A DNA stretch of 64,000 bases from Vagococcus_D sp963518325 (GCF_963518325.1 NZ_CAUQJB010000024.1:1-64000); one strand, 5' to 3'. Positions 25,062 to 34,500 are shown, counted from the stretch's first letter. Program-made: numbers and translations. The notes: a model not told the origin generated them from the letters alone.

Positions 25062-25670
25062 ATGGATACTTTGACAGAAAACATAGAATTACTACAAAGG
25101 CTGCGCAAGGAAATAGATCGATTGGGGATTAGTGAATCGCCATCGAAAACCGACTACGACAAGAATAGAGATAAGAAACTGTCTCCGCCGTCAACTACTG
25201 TTATGGCAAGAACTGACTTAACATGGAGTCAAATCATGCAACTTATAGGGGTGAGATATGATGGACAAGTTCTCTTGAAAGATAGAGAGTATACATCGGA
25301 CGACTTCCCAGACATGACTCAAGACGAGAAGATTGATTATTTTGCAGAGAAGGTCAGACACATTGGTTTAACACTTAATGGTTGGTACAGAGTTTTAAAC
25401 ATCGTAGATGAAGGGGCTATGGCTAATAAGTCTTCTGCAAGTAAAAGGGATAAGTATGTTGATCCAGGCTTCAAGGAAATGGACAAGGGTGAGCAACTGG
25501 AATACTTGTTGAAATACATCGATGAAAATAAAATCACCAATACAACAGAATACAACAAGCGGAGAGACAAAGAGAAAACTCCGTCAATGACGTTTATAGT
25601 AACAAATCTAGGTGGATGGAAGAACATCAGGAGTGAATACAAACTAAAATATGGAAGGGAGCTTGGATAG
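25062..25670 (+). CDS. two-repeat DNA-binding-like protein next to a MazF toxin
   Basis: The 202-residue protein contains two related blocks of about 35 residues (around 30-63 and 158-192), each with Y-x-x-x-R-D-K, a Pro/Ser-Thr stretch and a closing W-x-x-I. The pattern resembles the homing-endonuclease-associated repeat, which binds DNA. No nuclease motif was seen. A strong ribosome site (AAAAGGGG) lies 9 bases before the ATG. The next gene, 20 to 30 bases downstream, encodes a MazF/PemK toxin, so this protein may take the place of the usual small antitoxin. That role is inferred from position only. Confidence 0.55.
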   Translation: MDTLTENIELLQRLRKEIDRLGISESPSKTDYDKNRDKKLSPPSTTVMARTDLTWSQIMQLIGVRYDGQVLLKDREYTSDDFPDMTQDEKIDYFAEKVRHIGLTLNGWYRVLNIVDEGAMANKSSASKRDKYVDPGFKEMDKGEQLEYLLKYIDENKITNTTEYNKRRDKEKTPSMTFIVTNLGGWKNIRSEYKLKYGRELG

Positions 25671-25700
25671 TTTTTATGAGCTTTAAAAGGGATGGTGTAC

Positions 25701-26069
25701 GTGAATAAGAAGGTGAACGAAGTAGTGCAAGGAGGAATTTATATTGCAAACTTTGGTGATAGGACTGGAAATGTAAAAGCTGGAATAAGACCAGTCCTAA
25801 TCGTATCAACAAATAAGAATAACGCATATAGCAACGTGGTTTTGGTAGCGCCAATTACAACATTAAAGGAGAAACATAAGAAGAAGAGTTATTATTCGGA
25901 TATTGTTCTGGAGAAGACAGAGAGGAATAAACTAAAGGCAGTGTCGGTAGTGCAATGTGGAGAGATTCAAACATTAGACAAAGAAAGTGTATTATACAAG
26001 ATTGGATCATTAGATGAGTTTAAGAAAGAGGAGGTCAATAAGGCGTTGCTATCCTCACCATCTGGATAG
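25701..26069 (+). CDS. MazF/PemK-family mRNA interferase toxin
   Basis: The product of about 122 residues has the MazF fold: GGIYIANFGDRTGNVKAGIR is the start of the barrel with the conserved G-x-R-P-V-L-I-V region, followed by VVLVAPITTLKEKHKKK, and a C-terminal helical region. MazF toxins cleave mRNA at short sequences. The start is uncertain: ATG at 25692 overlaps the AAAAGGG ribosome site, so GTG at 25701 is preferred. It forms a pair with the repeat protein just upstream. Its 3' end overlaps the remnant of an FtsX-type permease. Confidence 0.75.
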   Translation: MNKKVNEVVQGGIYIANFGDRTGNVKAGIRPVLIVSTNKNNAYSNVVLVAPITTLKEKHKKKSYYSDIVLEKTERNKLKAVSVVQCGEIQTLDKESVLYKIGSLDEFKKEEVNKALLSSPSG

Positions 26070-26572
26070 AGGAGACACATTCTGGCACTACATATCTTGG
26101 TTCTGAAGATTTTTCAATTTGGAGTCTGCTAGAAGAGCAAAAAGAGCAGAAATTAATTCAAAAAGCGATATCGTTTGCAGTATATGGAGTCGCTAGTCTA
26201 ATTGGATTAGTTGGAATTATTAATGCATTTACCACGATTACAAATAATTTGTATTTACATAAACGAGATTATGCTTTATTAAGATCTGTTGGTTTGACAC
26301 CATCGGGAGTAAATCAATTGTTGCTACTGGAAGGTTTGTCATTTGTTATTAAACCATTTGTGATTAGCTTGCCAGTCATTATGTTAATTTGCTGGTTTAT
26401 GCTCAACCTAACATTGATAAGTTGGAGAGAATTTTTGTCAGCTCTTAAACTGGGTCCAATTTTACTTTATAGTGGAGGTGTGATTGCTTCAATTTTAATT
26501 GCTTACTGGCAGTCAGCCAAAATAGTGAAAAACGGAAATATTATCGAAGTCATAAAAAATGAGATAGTTTAA
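26042..26572 (+). pseudogene. 5'-truncated FtsX-type ABC transporter permease
   Basis: An open frame from 26042 (after TAA) to TAA 26570-26572 encodes the C-terminal region of an FtsX/MacB-type permease: an extracellular segment, a membrane helix (AVYGVASLIGLVGIINAFTT), the cytosolic loop HKRDYALLRSVGLTPSGVNQ that is the family hallmark, and two further helices. The front half and the partner ATPase are absent. It begins inside the 3' end of the MazF gene in another frame, which marks a fusion point of unrelated DNA. Confidence 0.75.
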
Positions 26573-26751
26573 CCCAATCAAGTGATGCAGTTATATGTCC
26601 CTTAACTTTAGGTCACTCTTTATGATAGCTGACCATTTCTCTTACGCAGAAAGGATACCTTTTTTGAATTAGTTTAGAAAATGCTAGCATGGTTTTAATG
26701 CAACCTGTTTCGTCAGATTAACAGTCGAAACAGGTGCAACAGTATTTAATC

Positions 26752-27642
26752 CTAAGGCGTAAAATTATAAGGATTGGTTTTAGTTGTGCTAATATTATCC
26801 CTAATTTTTTTGATTGATTCGATATTTTGATCATAGTTGTGATGCATGACATTGGTATACAAGATATCCATAACAGTTAAATAACTGATGCGTGAAGCCA
26901 AGGATTCGGTTCTAAACAAGGTTTCTTCCGTTAGAACGATAATCGCCTGATCTGCCAAACTCACCAGCTCCGAGCCACTATTGCCTGTTAACGCAATAAT
27001 TTTAGCAGGTGTTTTTTTTATTTGGCGAGCCAAATTAACCGATTCTTTCGTTTGTCCAGAATGAGAAAAAATAAAAACACAATCCTCGCTAGTCAGTTTA
27101 GTGGCAAATCCTAGCTGCATGTGATAATCAAAAATATAGTTACACCGATAATTAGTCCGAATAAACTTATGAAAACTGTCAAAGGCCACAATGGATGAGC
27201 CGCCAAGGCCAAAAAAGTGTAAGGTTTTGGCTGAATAAATAATGGATAAGACCTTACTAAGTAATTCCTCTGTCAAAAAGTGAATCGCATTGTTCAAGGA
27301 ATAGATATTGGATTGCAAGACTTTTTTGGCGATATCGATGCTAGAGTCGTCAGGATTAATATCATCTGCACCGGTCATGGAATTTAAATTGTGAAAAGTC
27401 GGTTGATAACTAAAATTGTGAGCGATATCAATTTTAAAATCCTGAAACCCACTGTAACCAATCTTTTTGACGAACTGATAGATGGAAGATTGAGAGACAT
27501 GACTATCATTAGCCATTTCTTCTAGGGTTTTTCGTGATAGAACTTCATCTGAATGGACAAAGTAATCCGCGATTTTTTGTTCGGTCTCGCTTAATTTGCC
27601 TTTTTTTAATCTGATTCGTTGATCTAAATAATGGTTTTTCAT
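26752..27642 (-). CDS. MurR/RpiR-family transcriptional regulator
   Basis: The 296-residue regulator has an N-terminal RpiR HTH (residues 15-75; EMANDSHVSQSSIYQFVKKI) and a SIS sugar-phosphate isomerase domain (about 125-265; FFGLGGSSIVAFDSFHK and FIFSHSGQTKESVNLARQIK). SIS domains bind phosphosugars. It is divergent from the mannose-type PTS operon beginning at 28512, with an 870-base gap. The likely task is control of that operon in response to its phosphorylated sugar or sugar acid. Ribosome site AGGAGGTT. Confidence 0.88.
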   Translation of the reverse strand: MKNHYLDQRIRLKKGKLSETEQKIADYFVHSDEVLSRKTLEEMANDSHVSQSSIYQFVKKIGYSGFQDFKIDIAHNFSYQPTFHNLNSMTGADDINPDDSSIDIAKKVLQSNIYSLNNAIHFLTEELLSKVLSIIYSAKTLHFFGLGGSSIVAFDSFHKFIRTNYRCNYIFDYHMQLGFATKLTSEDCVFIFSHSGQTKESVNLARQIKKTPAKIIALTGNSGSELVSLADQAIIVLTEETLFRTESLASRISYLTVMDILYTNVMHHNYDQNIESIKKIRDNISTTKTNPYNFTP

Positions 27643-28511
27643 TGGAACCTCCTTTTGGACATGGCGAGTCCTTTTTATTTGTTTGGAAAAAGGCTTACAA
27701 AAAATGGTAAACAGGGAATACTCATTGATAACGACTTAATCATCAAAGGTGAAAGGTCCATAAGTCAAAAAGAGACTCATTTGACTTATCCATCATTATA
27801 AAGAAAGAAATCAAAAAAAACAATTTTTAATTTATAAGAGAGAGAAAAAAATAAATTTAGTGGTCACTCTTGAAAATAAAAAGCAAATCGGACTAGGAGT
27901 GTCAGTTGGCATAAAAGGGCGTCACCCCATGTTGCGATACTTTTTATCCCTTTGGGTTCATTAATTGAACGAGGGGGATAGAGCTCAAATTTTTGTGGCA
28001 AGAGGGAACGTCAATAAAGAGGATTAGGTAGGACCTGAATAAAGACCGGATACAAAGGGATCTGACCTGTCTGAAACATGACTGGTGGTAGCATCTTTAA
28101 AGTAAATGTGACTCAAGCTGTCAAAGTAAAAGGGAGAATGGCAAGTCAGTTGAGGCGAGAGAGACGTTAATGAGAAGGGCTAACTAACAAATGAGGTCAT
28201 CTTCTTTCCTTAAATTAACGAACGATATAGATGAAAGTGTTAGACATGAGAGATTCTGCTAATTGCGGTGTTTTCATGGCTTTTCAGGTTGGAATGATGA
28301 CGTTTTCAGGTTGGGTTTATGTGATCGTTTTATCGTAATAATAAAAAATATTTTTTATTATGATAAAGACTTTACATAATTTTTTTTATGTCGTAGTATT
28401 TAGGTATCGACAGAGGCAAGTTGATAAGAGGAGGTAACGGAATCGATAAACAGGAAGGAGATGAAAACGGTTAACTTAGGGTGAAGGATGTAAGAGGAAA
28501 GGAGTTTAGTG
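27643..28511. other. 869-base gap between the RpiR gene and its PTS operon
   Basis: No gene was recognised. A perfect 10-base inverted repeat (ATAAGTCAAA, ten-base loop, TTTGACTTAT) lies at 27760-27789. A second palindrome and a promoter lie at 28338-28399. The remainder is AT-rich non-coding DNA, perhaps a long leader and regulator region. Confidence 0.5.
28338..28399 (+). promoter_or_regulatory. promoter with adjacent 24-base palindrome, candidate RpiR operator
   Basis: The 24-base perfect palindrome ATAATAAAAAATATTTTTTATTAT covers 28338-28361 (12-base arms). Ten bases later is a promoter: TTTACA at 28371-28376, a 17-base spacer, and TAGTAT at 28394-28399. A palindrome upstream of the -35 box suits an activator or RpiR-type site. 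Confidence 0.55.
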
Positions 28512-29522
28512 ATGACGACCTATCGTATTGCAATAGTCAATTCCAGTAGTTTTGGGAAAGTTTTTCCCGATCACATGAGACGGTTAAAACAGTTAGGCGA
28601 AGTCAGTCATATGTCAGTGGAGGGGGATCTACCAGGCAGAGAGTTAGCAGAAAGACTTCAAGGATACAACATAATTATTGCCAGCGTAACCCCCTTTTTT
28701 ACTCAGGAATTTTTTGATTATAAAGATGAGCTGAGACTGATTTCCCGTCATGGTATCGGCTACAATAATATTGATCTAGAAGCAGCCAAAAAGCACCAGA
28801 CGATTGTCTCAATTATTCCAGCACTGGTGGAACGGGACGCAGTAGCCGAAAATAATGTCACTAACTTAATGGCCATTTTACGGCGAACAGCCGAAGCCAA
28901 TCAAAGTGTCAGAGACGATAACTGGGAGGAACGTGCCCAGTTTGTTGGACGAACCTTATTTAACAAAACCGTCGGCGTCATTGGGGTGGGAAATACTGGC
29001 AGTGGTGTGGTAGAAATTGTTCGTAACGGTTTTCGGTGTGAGGTTCTGGCGTATGATCCCTATAAATCGGCCCTTCATATCCAAAGCTATGGAGCCAAGA
29101 AAGTGACATTAGATGAGTTACTTGAAACGTCAGATGTGATTTGTTTATGTGCCAATCTGACAGAGTCTAATTATCATATGATTTCACACAACGAAATTGC
29201 TAAGATGAAGGATCATGTCTACATAACCAACAGCGCCCGCGGTGCCTTAGTTGATGAAGAGGCGATTGTAACCGGTTTAAAGAACGGCAAAATTGCTGGC
29301 TTTGCCACAGACGTCCTTGAGGAAGAGCCGGGTCGAAAAGACCATCCTTATCTCTCAATGGAAAATGTGGTCATGACTCCCCATACGTCAGCTTATACCA
29401 TGGAATGTCTGGCAGACATGGGGGAAAAATGTGTGCAGGATGTGGAGGATATGGTCAAGGGACAATTACCGGAACGAGCGGTTCAGCCCACTAGTCATTA
29501 TATTCCAGCAAAAGGGAGGTAA
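28512..29522 (+). CDS. D-isomer-specific 2-hydroxyacid dehydrogenase
   Basis: The 336-residue NAD-dependent dehydrogenase of the SerA/LdhA superfamily has its Rossmann motif at about residue 155 (GVIGVGNTGSGV) and catalytic residues R (NSARGALVDEEA), E (DVLEEEPG) and H (TPHTSAYT). The hydroxy- or keto-acid substrate is not known; in this operon a sugar acid or its phosphate is likely. The ATG at 28512 with AAAGGAG upstream is chosen over GTG at 28509. It is the first gene of the operon. Confidence 0.85.
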   Translation: MTTYRIAIVNSSSFGKVFPDHMRRLKQLGEVSHMSVEGDLPGRELAERLQGYNIIIASVTPFFTQEFFDYKDELRLISRHGIGYNNIDLEAAKKHQTIVSIIPALVERDAVAENNVTNLMAILRRTAEANQSVRDDNWEERAQFVGRTLFNKTVGVIGVGNTGSGVVEIVRNGFRCEVLAYDPYKSALHIQSYGAKKVTLDELLETSDVICLCANLTESNYHMISHNEIAKMKDHVYITNSARGALVDEEAIVTGLKNGKIAGFATDVLEEEPGRKDHPYLSMENVVMTPHTSAYTMECLADMGEKCVQDVEDMVKGQLPERAVQPTSHYIPAKGR

Positions 29523-29526
29523 ACGG

Positions 29527-30630
29527 ATGTTAACAGAATTGAAAGTCAAAGTAGGACCACAATTTTATCTCTACTCCCAAGGAGCAATCGATGAGGTACC
29601 GAACCTATTAGCAGAATATGCTGCAGGTCATATTTTAGTTGTTCATGGGGGCGTTTCCTGGGAAAAGGCTCAACCCTTTATGGGATTTCTCGAAGATCAG
29701 CAGTATCAGGTAACCTATCATCGATACACAGGAGAATGCAGTTATGTGGGTGCCGAATTAATCGCAGAAGTGGTTAAAGCAACTAATAGTGATTTCATTA
29801 TTGGCGTCGGTGGCGGTAAATTAGCTGATTTAGTTGGTTATGCGGCTCACCTTGTCAATCTAAATTTTGGTGTGATTCCAACATTGGCCAGTAATTGTGC
29901 CCCTTGGACGCCACTTTCAGTGATGTACAAGGAGAATGGTCAAGCCGAAGGAAAGACGGAACACTTTTTAAGACAGGCAGCCTTTATGGTAAGCGATCCA
30001 AACTTAGTCATTGATGCTCCGGTTGACTATTTTATTGCAGGTTTAGCGGATACCTTGGCCAAGTGGTATGAATCCGATGCGATTTTGCAACAGCCCCATT
30101 TGAAAGGGTCTCCATTTTTGGCATTAGCCAGAGAAACCGCAGTTCTTTGTAAAGAAGCGATTATGACGGATTCTGCGAAAGCGATTGCCGACATGAAGCA
30201 AGGCCACATCTCCGCTGAATTCAACCGTTTGTCAGAAATTATTTTTGCAGTGGCAGGAATGGTGGGGGGATTAGGAGACAAATATGCCAGAAATGCGGCC
30301 GCTCATGCGATTCATGATGCCATCAGTAAGTATATTCCTGAGAGTCATCAGTTTTTACACGGTGAAAAAGTGGCTTATGGCATCTTTTATCAATTAGCCT
30401 TGGAGGGTAAGTGGGCAGTGATTGATGAGTTGCGGCCATTTTACCAGGAGTTGTCCTTACCCCAGTCCTTGCATCAGATGGGGATTTACCCCAAGGATCA
30501 GACCGTGATTGACGCGATCATCACGTTTATAGAGTCAAAAGAAAAAGTTCATCTTATTCCCATTGTCATCACTGAGGAAACCTTGCGACAGTCGCTTGAT
30601 CAGTTGGAAGACTATATCGGGAAGGGATAG
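29527..30630 (+). CDS. iron-containing alcohol dehydrogenase family protein (glycerol dehydrogenase-like)
   Basis: The 367-residue dehydrogenase matches the group III metal-dependent family. VVHGGVSWEKA and GVGGGKLADLVGY bind NAD, PTLASNCAPWTPLSVMY matches the glycerol-dehydrogenase pattern, and metal ligands are D in GLADTLAKWYE, H in AAHAIHDA and H in FLHGEKVAYG. It would interconvert an alcohol and ketone or aldehyde of the imported sugar acid. AGGGAGGT lies before the ATG at 29527, and the gap to the first gene is 4 bases. Longer upstream frames overlap the previous gene. Confidence 0.83.
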   Translation: MLTELKVKVGPQFYLYSQGAIDEVPNLLAEYAAGHILVVHGGVSWEKAQPFMGFLEDQQYQVTYHRYTGECSYVGAELIAEVVKATNSDFIIGVGGGKLADLVGYAAHLVNLNFGVIPTLASNCAPWTPLSVMYKENGQAEGKTEHFLRQAAFMVSDPNLVIDAPVDYFIAGLADTLAKWYESDAILQQPHLKGSPFLALARETAVLCKEAIMTDSAKAIADMKQGHISAEFNRLSEIIFAVAGMVGGLGDKYARNAAAHAIHDAISKYIPESHQFLHGEKVAYGIFYQLALEGKWAVIDELRPFYQELSLPQSLHQMGIYPKDQTVIDAIITFIESKEKVHLIPIVITEETLRQSLDQLEDYIGKG

Positions 30631-30641
30631 AAGGAGGACAT

Positions 30642-31466
30642 ATGGAAACATTAAGTGTCATGCAAAGTTTTTTAATCGCCCTGTGGACAGCGGCGGTTAT
30701 GTCGAGATGGCTTGGAGGAGGCGCAACCTTAACCTTGCGTTTCTCGCCATTAATGACCGGGTTGATTGTTGGGATTGTGATGGGTGATGTGCCTCAAGCG
30801 ATGATCGTAACCGCGGCCTTGCAAATGATTTATATGGGCGTCTTTTCACCTGGCGGATCCATGCCAGCAGAGCCTTCCATCGCAGCCGCAATTGCCGTCC
30901 CTGTGGCGTTAATGGGCAATTTGGCACCAGAAGCCGCAATCGCCGTGGCAGTACCAGTTGGGTTATTAGGTAGCTATTTATATCAATTCAGATTTTTTAT
31001 CAACACCTTTTTAGGAAAGTATACAGATAAAGCAGTGGAAGAGCTTAATGGGAAAGCCATTAGCCGTTCAGTGATCACTTATCCGACCATCGCTTCATTT
31101 GTTTTATTTGTTCCCTTGGTGTTTATCGCCTTATACTTTGGGGCACCTGTAATTGCCGATGTGATTACGGCCTTAGAGGGAACGGTGGTGATTCACGTTC
31201 TAGAAGTAGTCGGTGGTGGACTTGCTGCAATCGGAATTGCCACAACCGTGTATGTCATTGGTCGTAAAGATTATATGGTATTCTTCTTTCTGGCATATTT
31301 CATGAGCATTGTCTTTAAATCACTAGATGTGACCATGGTAACCTACGCGATCTTTGGTGTGATTATTGCCTTGATTTTTGTTCAGGCAACAAAAGGCAAG
31401 CAAGTCGTCAAAGAGACTGCCGGTGGCACATTTGATGATGAAGATGATTACGATGACGGATTTTAA
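30642..31466 (+). CDS. mannose-family PTS EIIC
   Basis: The 274-residue membrane protein has the EIIC pattern of the mannose/sorbose family: LWTAAVMSRWLGGGATLTLRFSP is too long to be chance, with ITAALQMIYMGVFSPGGSMPAEP-type segments at residues 40-80, and about seven membrane helices. The D/E-rich tail ends the protein. It is the sugar-translocating subunit and works with EIID encoded 20 bases later. Closest in sequence type to sugar-acid or amino-sugar transporters of this family (inferred from operon context). Confidence 0.85.
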   Translation: METLSVMQSFLIALWTAAVMSRWLGGGATLTLRFSPLMTGLIVGIVMGDVPQAMIVTAALQMIYMGVFSPGGSMPAEPSIAAAIAVPVALMGNLAPEAAIAVAVPVGLLGSYLYQFRFFINTFLGKYTDKAVEELNGKAISRSVITYPTIASFVLFVPLVFIALYFGAPVIADVITALEGTVVIHVLEVVGGGLAAIGIATTVYVIGRKDYMVFFFLAYFMSIVFKSLDVTMVTYAIFGVIIALIFVQATKGKQVVKETAGGTFDDEDDYDDGF

Positions 31467-31485
31467 GAAAGAGGAGGCGAAACTA

Positions 31486-32334
31486 ATGACAAAACAAACA
31501 AATCTGGCACCAGAAGAAATTACCAAAAAAGATGTGACTAAAACCTATCTGCGATGGCATTTTGCCAATGAGATTCCCCATTCATTCGAACGCTATTTGG
31601 CCCCATCCTTGCTTTATGCCATGATGCCGATATTGAAAAAATTATACAAAGAGGACGACGCCTTAAAAGCCGCTTATAAACGGCAATTGCTGTTCTTTAA
31701 CACTCAATTAAGTTGGGGTGGCGGAGTGATTACTGGCTTGATGTCTTCCATGGAGCAACAGCGTGCTCAAGAAGAATACGAAGAAACTGATATTTTAATG
31801 CAAGATGATTTAATGTATAACACAAAAGCTGGATTGATGGGCGCCTTAGCTGGAATTGGTGATGCCATCGATTCAGGAACGGTTCAATACATCTTTATTG
31901 CCATTGCCGTCCCTTGGGCCGAACAAGGCAGTGCTTTAGGCGCGTTGTTCCCATTTGTGGCTTTTGCCTTGTACCAAGTCCTGTTAGGCGTCTTCTTTGC
32001 TCGCCAAGCCTTTTCTATGGGACGTAATGCCACCGGCTTGATGCAAAGTTCAGGCGTTCAAAATGCGATCGAAACCTTATCCGTTCTCGGACTCTTTATG
32101 ATGGGAATTCTGGCAGGAAATTATGTGAAAGTATCCTCGGCCCTGCAGTTTAAAATTTCAGGTCGCGAGTTTGTGATACAGGAGATATTGGATCAGATTG
32201 TGCCTGGTCTCTTGCCTTTAGCCGTCGTCATGGGTGTCTACTGGTTCTATACCAAAAAAGGCTTAAAAGTTACCCAAGCCCTGTTGTGGTTAACAGGCAT
32301 CTTGATCGTTTTAGCAACAATTGGCATCTTATAG
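31486..32334 (+). CDS. mannose-family PTS EIID
   Basis: The 282-residue subunit is the second integral component unique to the mannose family. Landmarks are FFNTQLSWGGGVITGLMSSM, ALAGIGDAIDSGTVQYIF and SMGRNATGLMQSSGVQNAI, with C-terminal membrane helices. It forms the channel complex with EIIC. The ATG at 31486 follows GAGGAGG by 10 bases; a longer upstream start lies within the EIIC gene and has no ribosome site. Confidence 0.88.
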   Translation: MTKQTNLAPEEITKKDVTKTYLRWHFANEIPHSFERYLAPSLLYAMMPILKKLYKEDDALKAAYKRQLLFFNTQLSWGGGVITGLMSSMEQQRAQEEYEETDILMQDDLMYNTKAGLMGALAGIGDAIDSGTVQYIFIAIAVPWAEQGSALGALFPFVAFALYQVLLGVFFARQAFSMGRNATGLMQSSGVQNAIETLSVLGLFMMGILAGNYVKVSSALQFKISGREFVIQEILDQIVPGLLPLAVVMGVYWFYTKKGLKVTQALLWLTGILIVLATIGIL

Positions 32335-32353
32335 AAAAGGAAGTGAAAGTATC

Positions 32354-32860
32354 ATGGGAGAAATTAATTTAGCACGAGTGGATGAGCGTTTAATTCACGG
32401 TCAAGTCATGATGACCTTGTCACAAAAAAGCGGGGTAAACTCGATCTTTGTCGTCGATGAAGTTGTGGCCAAAGATCCATTTATGCGAGACTTATACAAA
32501 AGTGCTGGTGGACGAACAGGGCAAAAAACAATTGTCATTACACCAGATAAAGCCAAATTTTATTGGGATGAATTTAAGTTTAAAGAGTACAATTGTATTT
32601 TAATCGCTAAGACAGTGAGTGTCATCTATGACTTAGTGAGTCACGGTGTGCCAATGAAGGAATTAAACATCGGCGGTATCGCTCAAAAGGATCCGGAAAA
32701 AGATGTATTGGTAACCAAATCGGTTTATCTGAACAAAGCAGATGCTGAAAAGCTAAAAGAAATGAATGAAACCTATGGCGTGGAAAACATCTATTTTCAA
32801 GCGACACCTTCTGCACCAAAATCCACATTAAAAGACGTGTTAACCAAGTTCGGGTTATAG
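32354..32860 (+). CDS. mannose-family PTS EIIB
   Basis: The 168-residue EIIB has its phosphorylated histidine at H15 in VDERLIHGQVM. It accepts phosphate from EIIA-His and phosphorylates the sugar in the EIIC-EIID complex. RBS AGGAAGTGA precedes ATG 32354. Distances to EIID and the next gene are about 20 and 76 bases. Family fit is firm. Confidence 0.9.
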   Translation: MGEINLARVDERLIHGQVMMTLSQKSGVNSIFVVDEVVAKDPFMRDLYKSAGGRTGQKTIVITPDKAKFYWDEFKFKEYNCILIAKTVSVIYDLVSHGVPMKELNIGGIAQKDPEKDVLVTKSVYLNKADAEKLKEMNETYGVENIYFQATPSAPKSTLKDVLTKFGL

Positions 32861-32936
32861 CAGATATGAATCTGTAACTAGGAATTGTATCAATCACTCA
32901 TGGTCAAATCAGAGCTATCAGTAGGAGGTAAGTCAA

Positions 32937-33800
32937 TTGGATCAAGATCGCTTAAAAGATTGGACATTTCGGTATCAAGCTATCTACCCTGTGCGACGGA
33001 CGAATAAGCAGAAACAGCGTTTTCTGTCAGCCTTAGCTGCTGACATTATCAAGATGCGTCAAGATATCAGTATCATTGAATACAAACAACATAAAAAGTA
33101 CGTGTCAAGTAATCTTTATGTAGGTGATATCGAAAAGGCTGATCAGATCATTTGTACCTACTACGATACACCTCCTCAAAGTATTGGGGCCTATGAGTTA
33201 TTTAATCGGGAGAAACAACGTCAATCGACCATGGCCTTTATGTTAATCAGTGTGACGCTTAGTTTACTGATTGGTTTAGGGGGAACCTGGCTATATATGA
33301 GCAACAGCCATCAAGCCTTTAAGTTAAGTTCAATCAGTACCTTAGCGGCAATGGTGGGATATGGTCTTTATTTTTACTTGTTAAGTAAGGTCGCTAAGGG
33401 ATTGTCTACTAGAAGGACCCTTGTGCGGAATACCTCATCTGTTTTGGCCCTGTTGTGTCTGATGGCCCAAGTTGATCAACCCAAAATAGCCTATGCCTTT
33501 ATTGACGAGGGCTGTTTCGGTGAACGAGGGTTAGAAGCGATGAAACAGTCATGTAAGAAGTCGGCTCAGATCTATCTATTGGATTGCGTAGGAGCAGAGA
33601 CACCACTCCATGTTAGGGGACCCGCTCTGCCAAAAGAGTTAGCAGAGGTCAATGTTCACCAGTCAAAGGGTCCCATTACGACTATTTTTGGTGCAAAGGT
33701 GAGACCAACGGCTCAAGGCAATCAGTATTATCTTGAACCCACAGATTTAAAAAAGATGTCAACAGACAATCTGGCTACCTTGATTAAATTATTTACGTAA
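32937..33800 (+). CDS. membrane protein with degenerate M28-like peptidase fold
   Basis: The 287-residue protein starts at TTG (AGGAGG lies 8 bases upstream). It has a soluble first part with IICTYYDTPP (residues 71-80), two membrane helices (about 98-121 and 132-150), and a second soluble part with NTSSVLALLCLM and AYAFIDEGCFGERGLEAM. This order matches the M28 aminopeptidase core, HxD motif, D-N-x-S-G motif and E-E motif, but the metal-binding H is Y75 and other ligands are altered. A membrane segment is inserted. It lies between EIIB and EIIA. An inactive peptidase-like accessory role is inferred. Confidence 0.55.
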   Translation: MDQDRLKDWTFRYQAIYPVRRTNKQKQRFLSALAADIIKMRQDISIIEYKQHKKYVSSNLYVGDIEKADQIICTYYDTPPQSIGAYELFNREKQRQSTMAFMLISVTLSLLIGLGGTWLYMSNSHQAFKLSSISTLAAMVGYGLYFYLLSKVAKGLSTRRTLVRNTSSVLALLCLMAQVDQPKIAYAFIDEGCFGERGLEAMKQSCKKSAQIYLLDCVGAETPLHVRGPALPKELAEVNVHQSKGPITTIFGAKVRPTAQGNQYYLEPTDLKKMSTDNLATLIKLFT

Positions 33801-33889
33801 GAACAGGATCGAAGGTATCGTCTCAGATGGTTAAGGGTTATTCGAATGAAGTAAAGGTAACACTTATTAACGGAAAAGGAGAACAACTT

Positions 33890-34330
33890 ATGCTAGGAAT
33901 CGTTATCGCAACCCACGGAACCCTTAGTGACGGCTTAAAAGATGCTGCCCAGGTTATTATGGGCAGCACCAGTAATATCGTCACAGTTAACTTGACTCAA
34001 GGTCAGGATATTCAAACCTTTGGAAAGGAAATTAAAGCAGGGATTCAGGAAGTAAATCAGGAAGATGGCGTCATTGTCTTAGTCGATCTGATTAGTGCCA
34101 GTCCTTATAATCAAAGTTTACTGGTTGTGAGTGAACTGGAACCGCCTTTACAAGATCAGGTGTATGTCATCGGTGGGGCTAATCTGCCCACCTTATTGGA
34201 AACCATCAATCATCAACTACTTGGAACAGAGGTTGAACGAGCTGCCGACGGGATTGTTGCCCAAGGCGTTGACAGTGTCAGTAGTTGGCATTTATCAATG
34301 CATGCAGCAGATGACGAAGATGATTTTTAA
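33890..34330 (+). CDS. mannose-family PTS EIIA
   Basis: The 146-residue EIIA has its phosphorylated histidine at H9 in GIVIATHGTLSDG, followed by VLVDLISASPYNQ, the standard pattern of the mannose family. It takes phosphate from HPr and gives it to EIIB. The ATG at 33890 has AAAAGGAGAAC upstream; the longer frame from 33827 has no good site. The C terminus ends in acidic residues (DDEDDF). Confidence 0.88.
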   Translation: MLGIVIATHGTLSDGLKDAAQVIMGSTSNIVTVNLTQGQDIQTFGKEIKAGIQEVNQEDGVIVLVDLISASPYNQSLLVVSELEPPLQDQVYVIGGANLPTLLETINHQLLGTEVERAADGIVAQGVDSVSSWHLSMHAADDEDDF

Positions 34331-34500
34331 GCCTTAAATGGATGGTGATTCTGACGATCAGCTAGTGAAACGATCTGTCTGATTAGTTAAGACAGTGTCG
34401 ATAGTAACTAGCTGGTTCTATGATGATCAGCCTTATAGGCGGACTGAAGACAGTAGATGTTTATGGGGCAATAAAAACTAACAGTAAAGGATGGGTCAAC

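Noticed and set aside
27900..28000. Sigma-54 promoter for the mannose-type PTS operon
   Set aside because: TTGGCA near 27906 lacks the matching GC element at the right distance, and no LevR-like activator is present.
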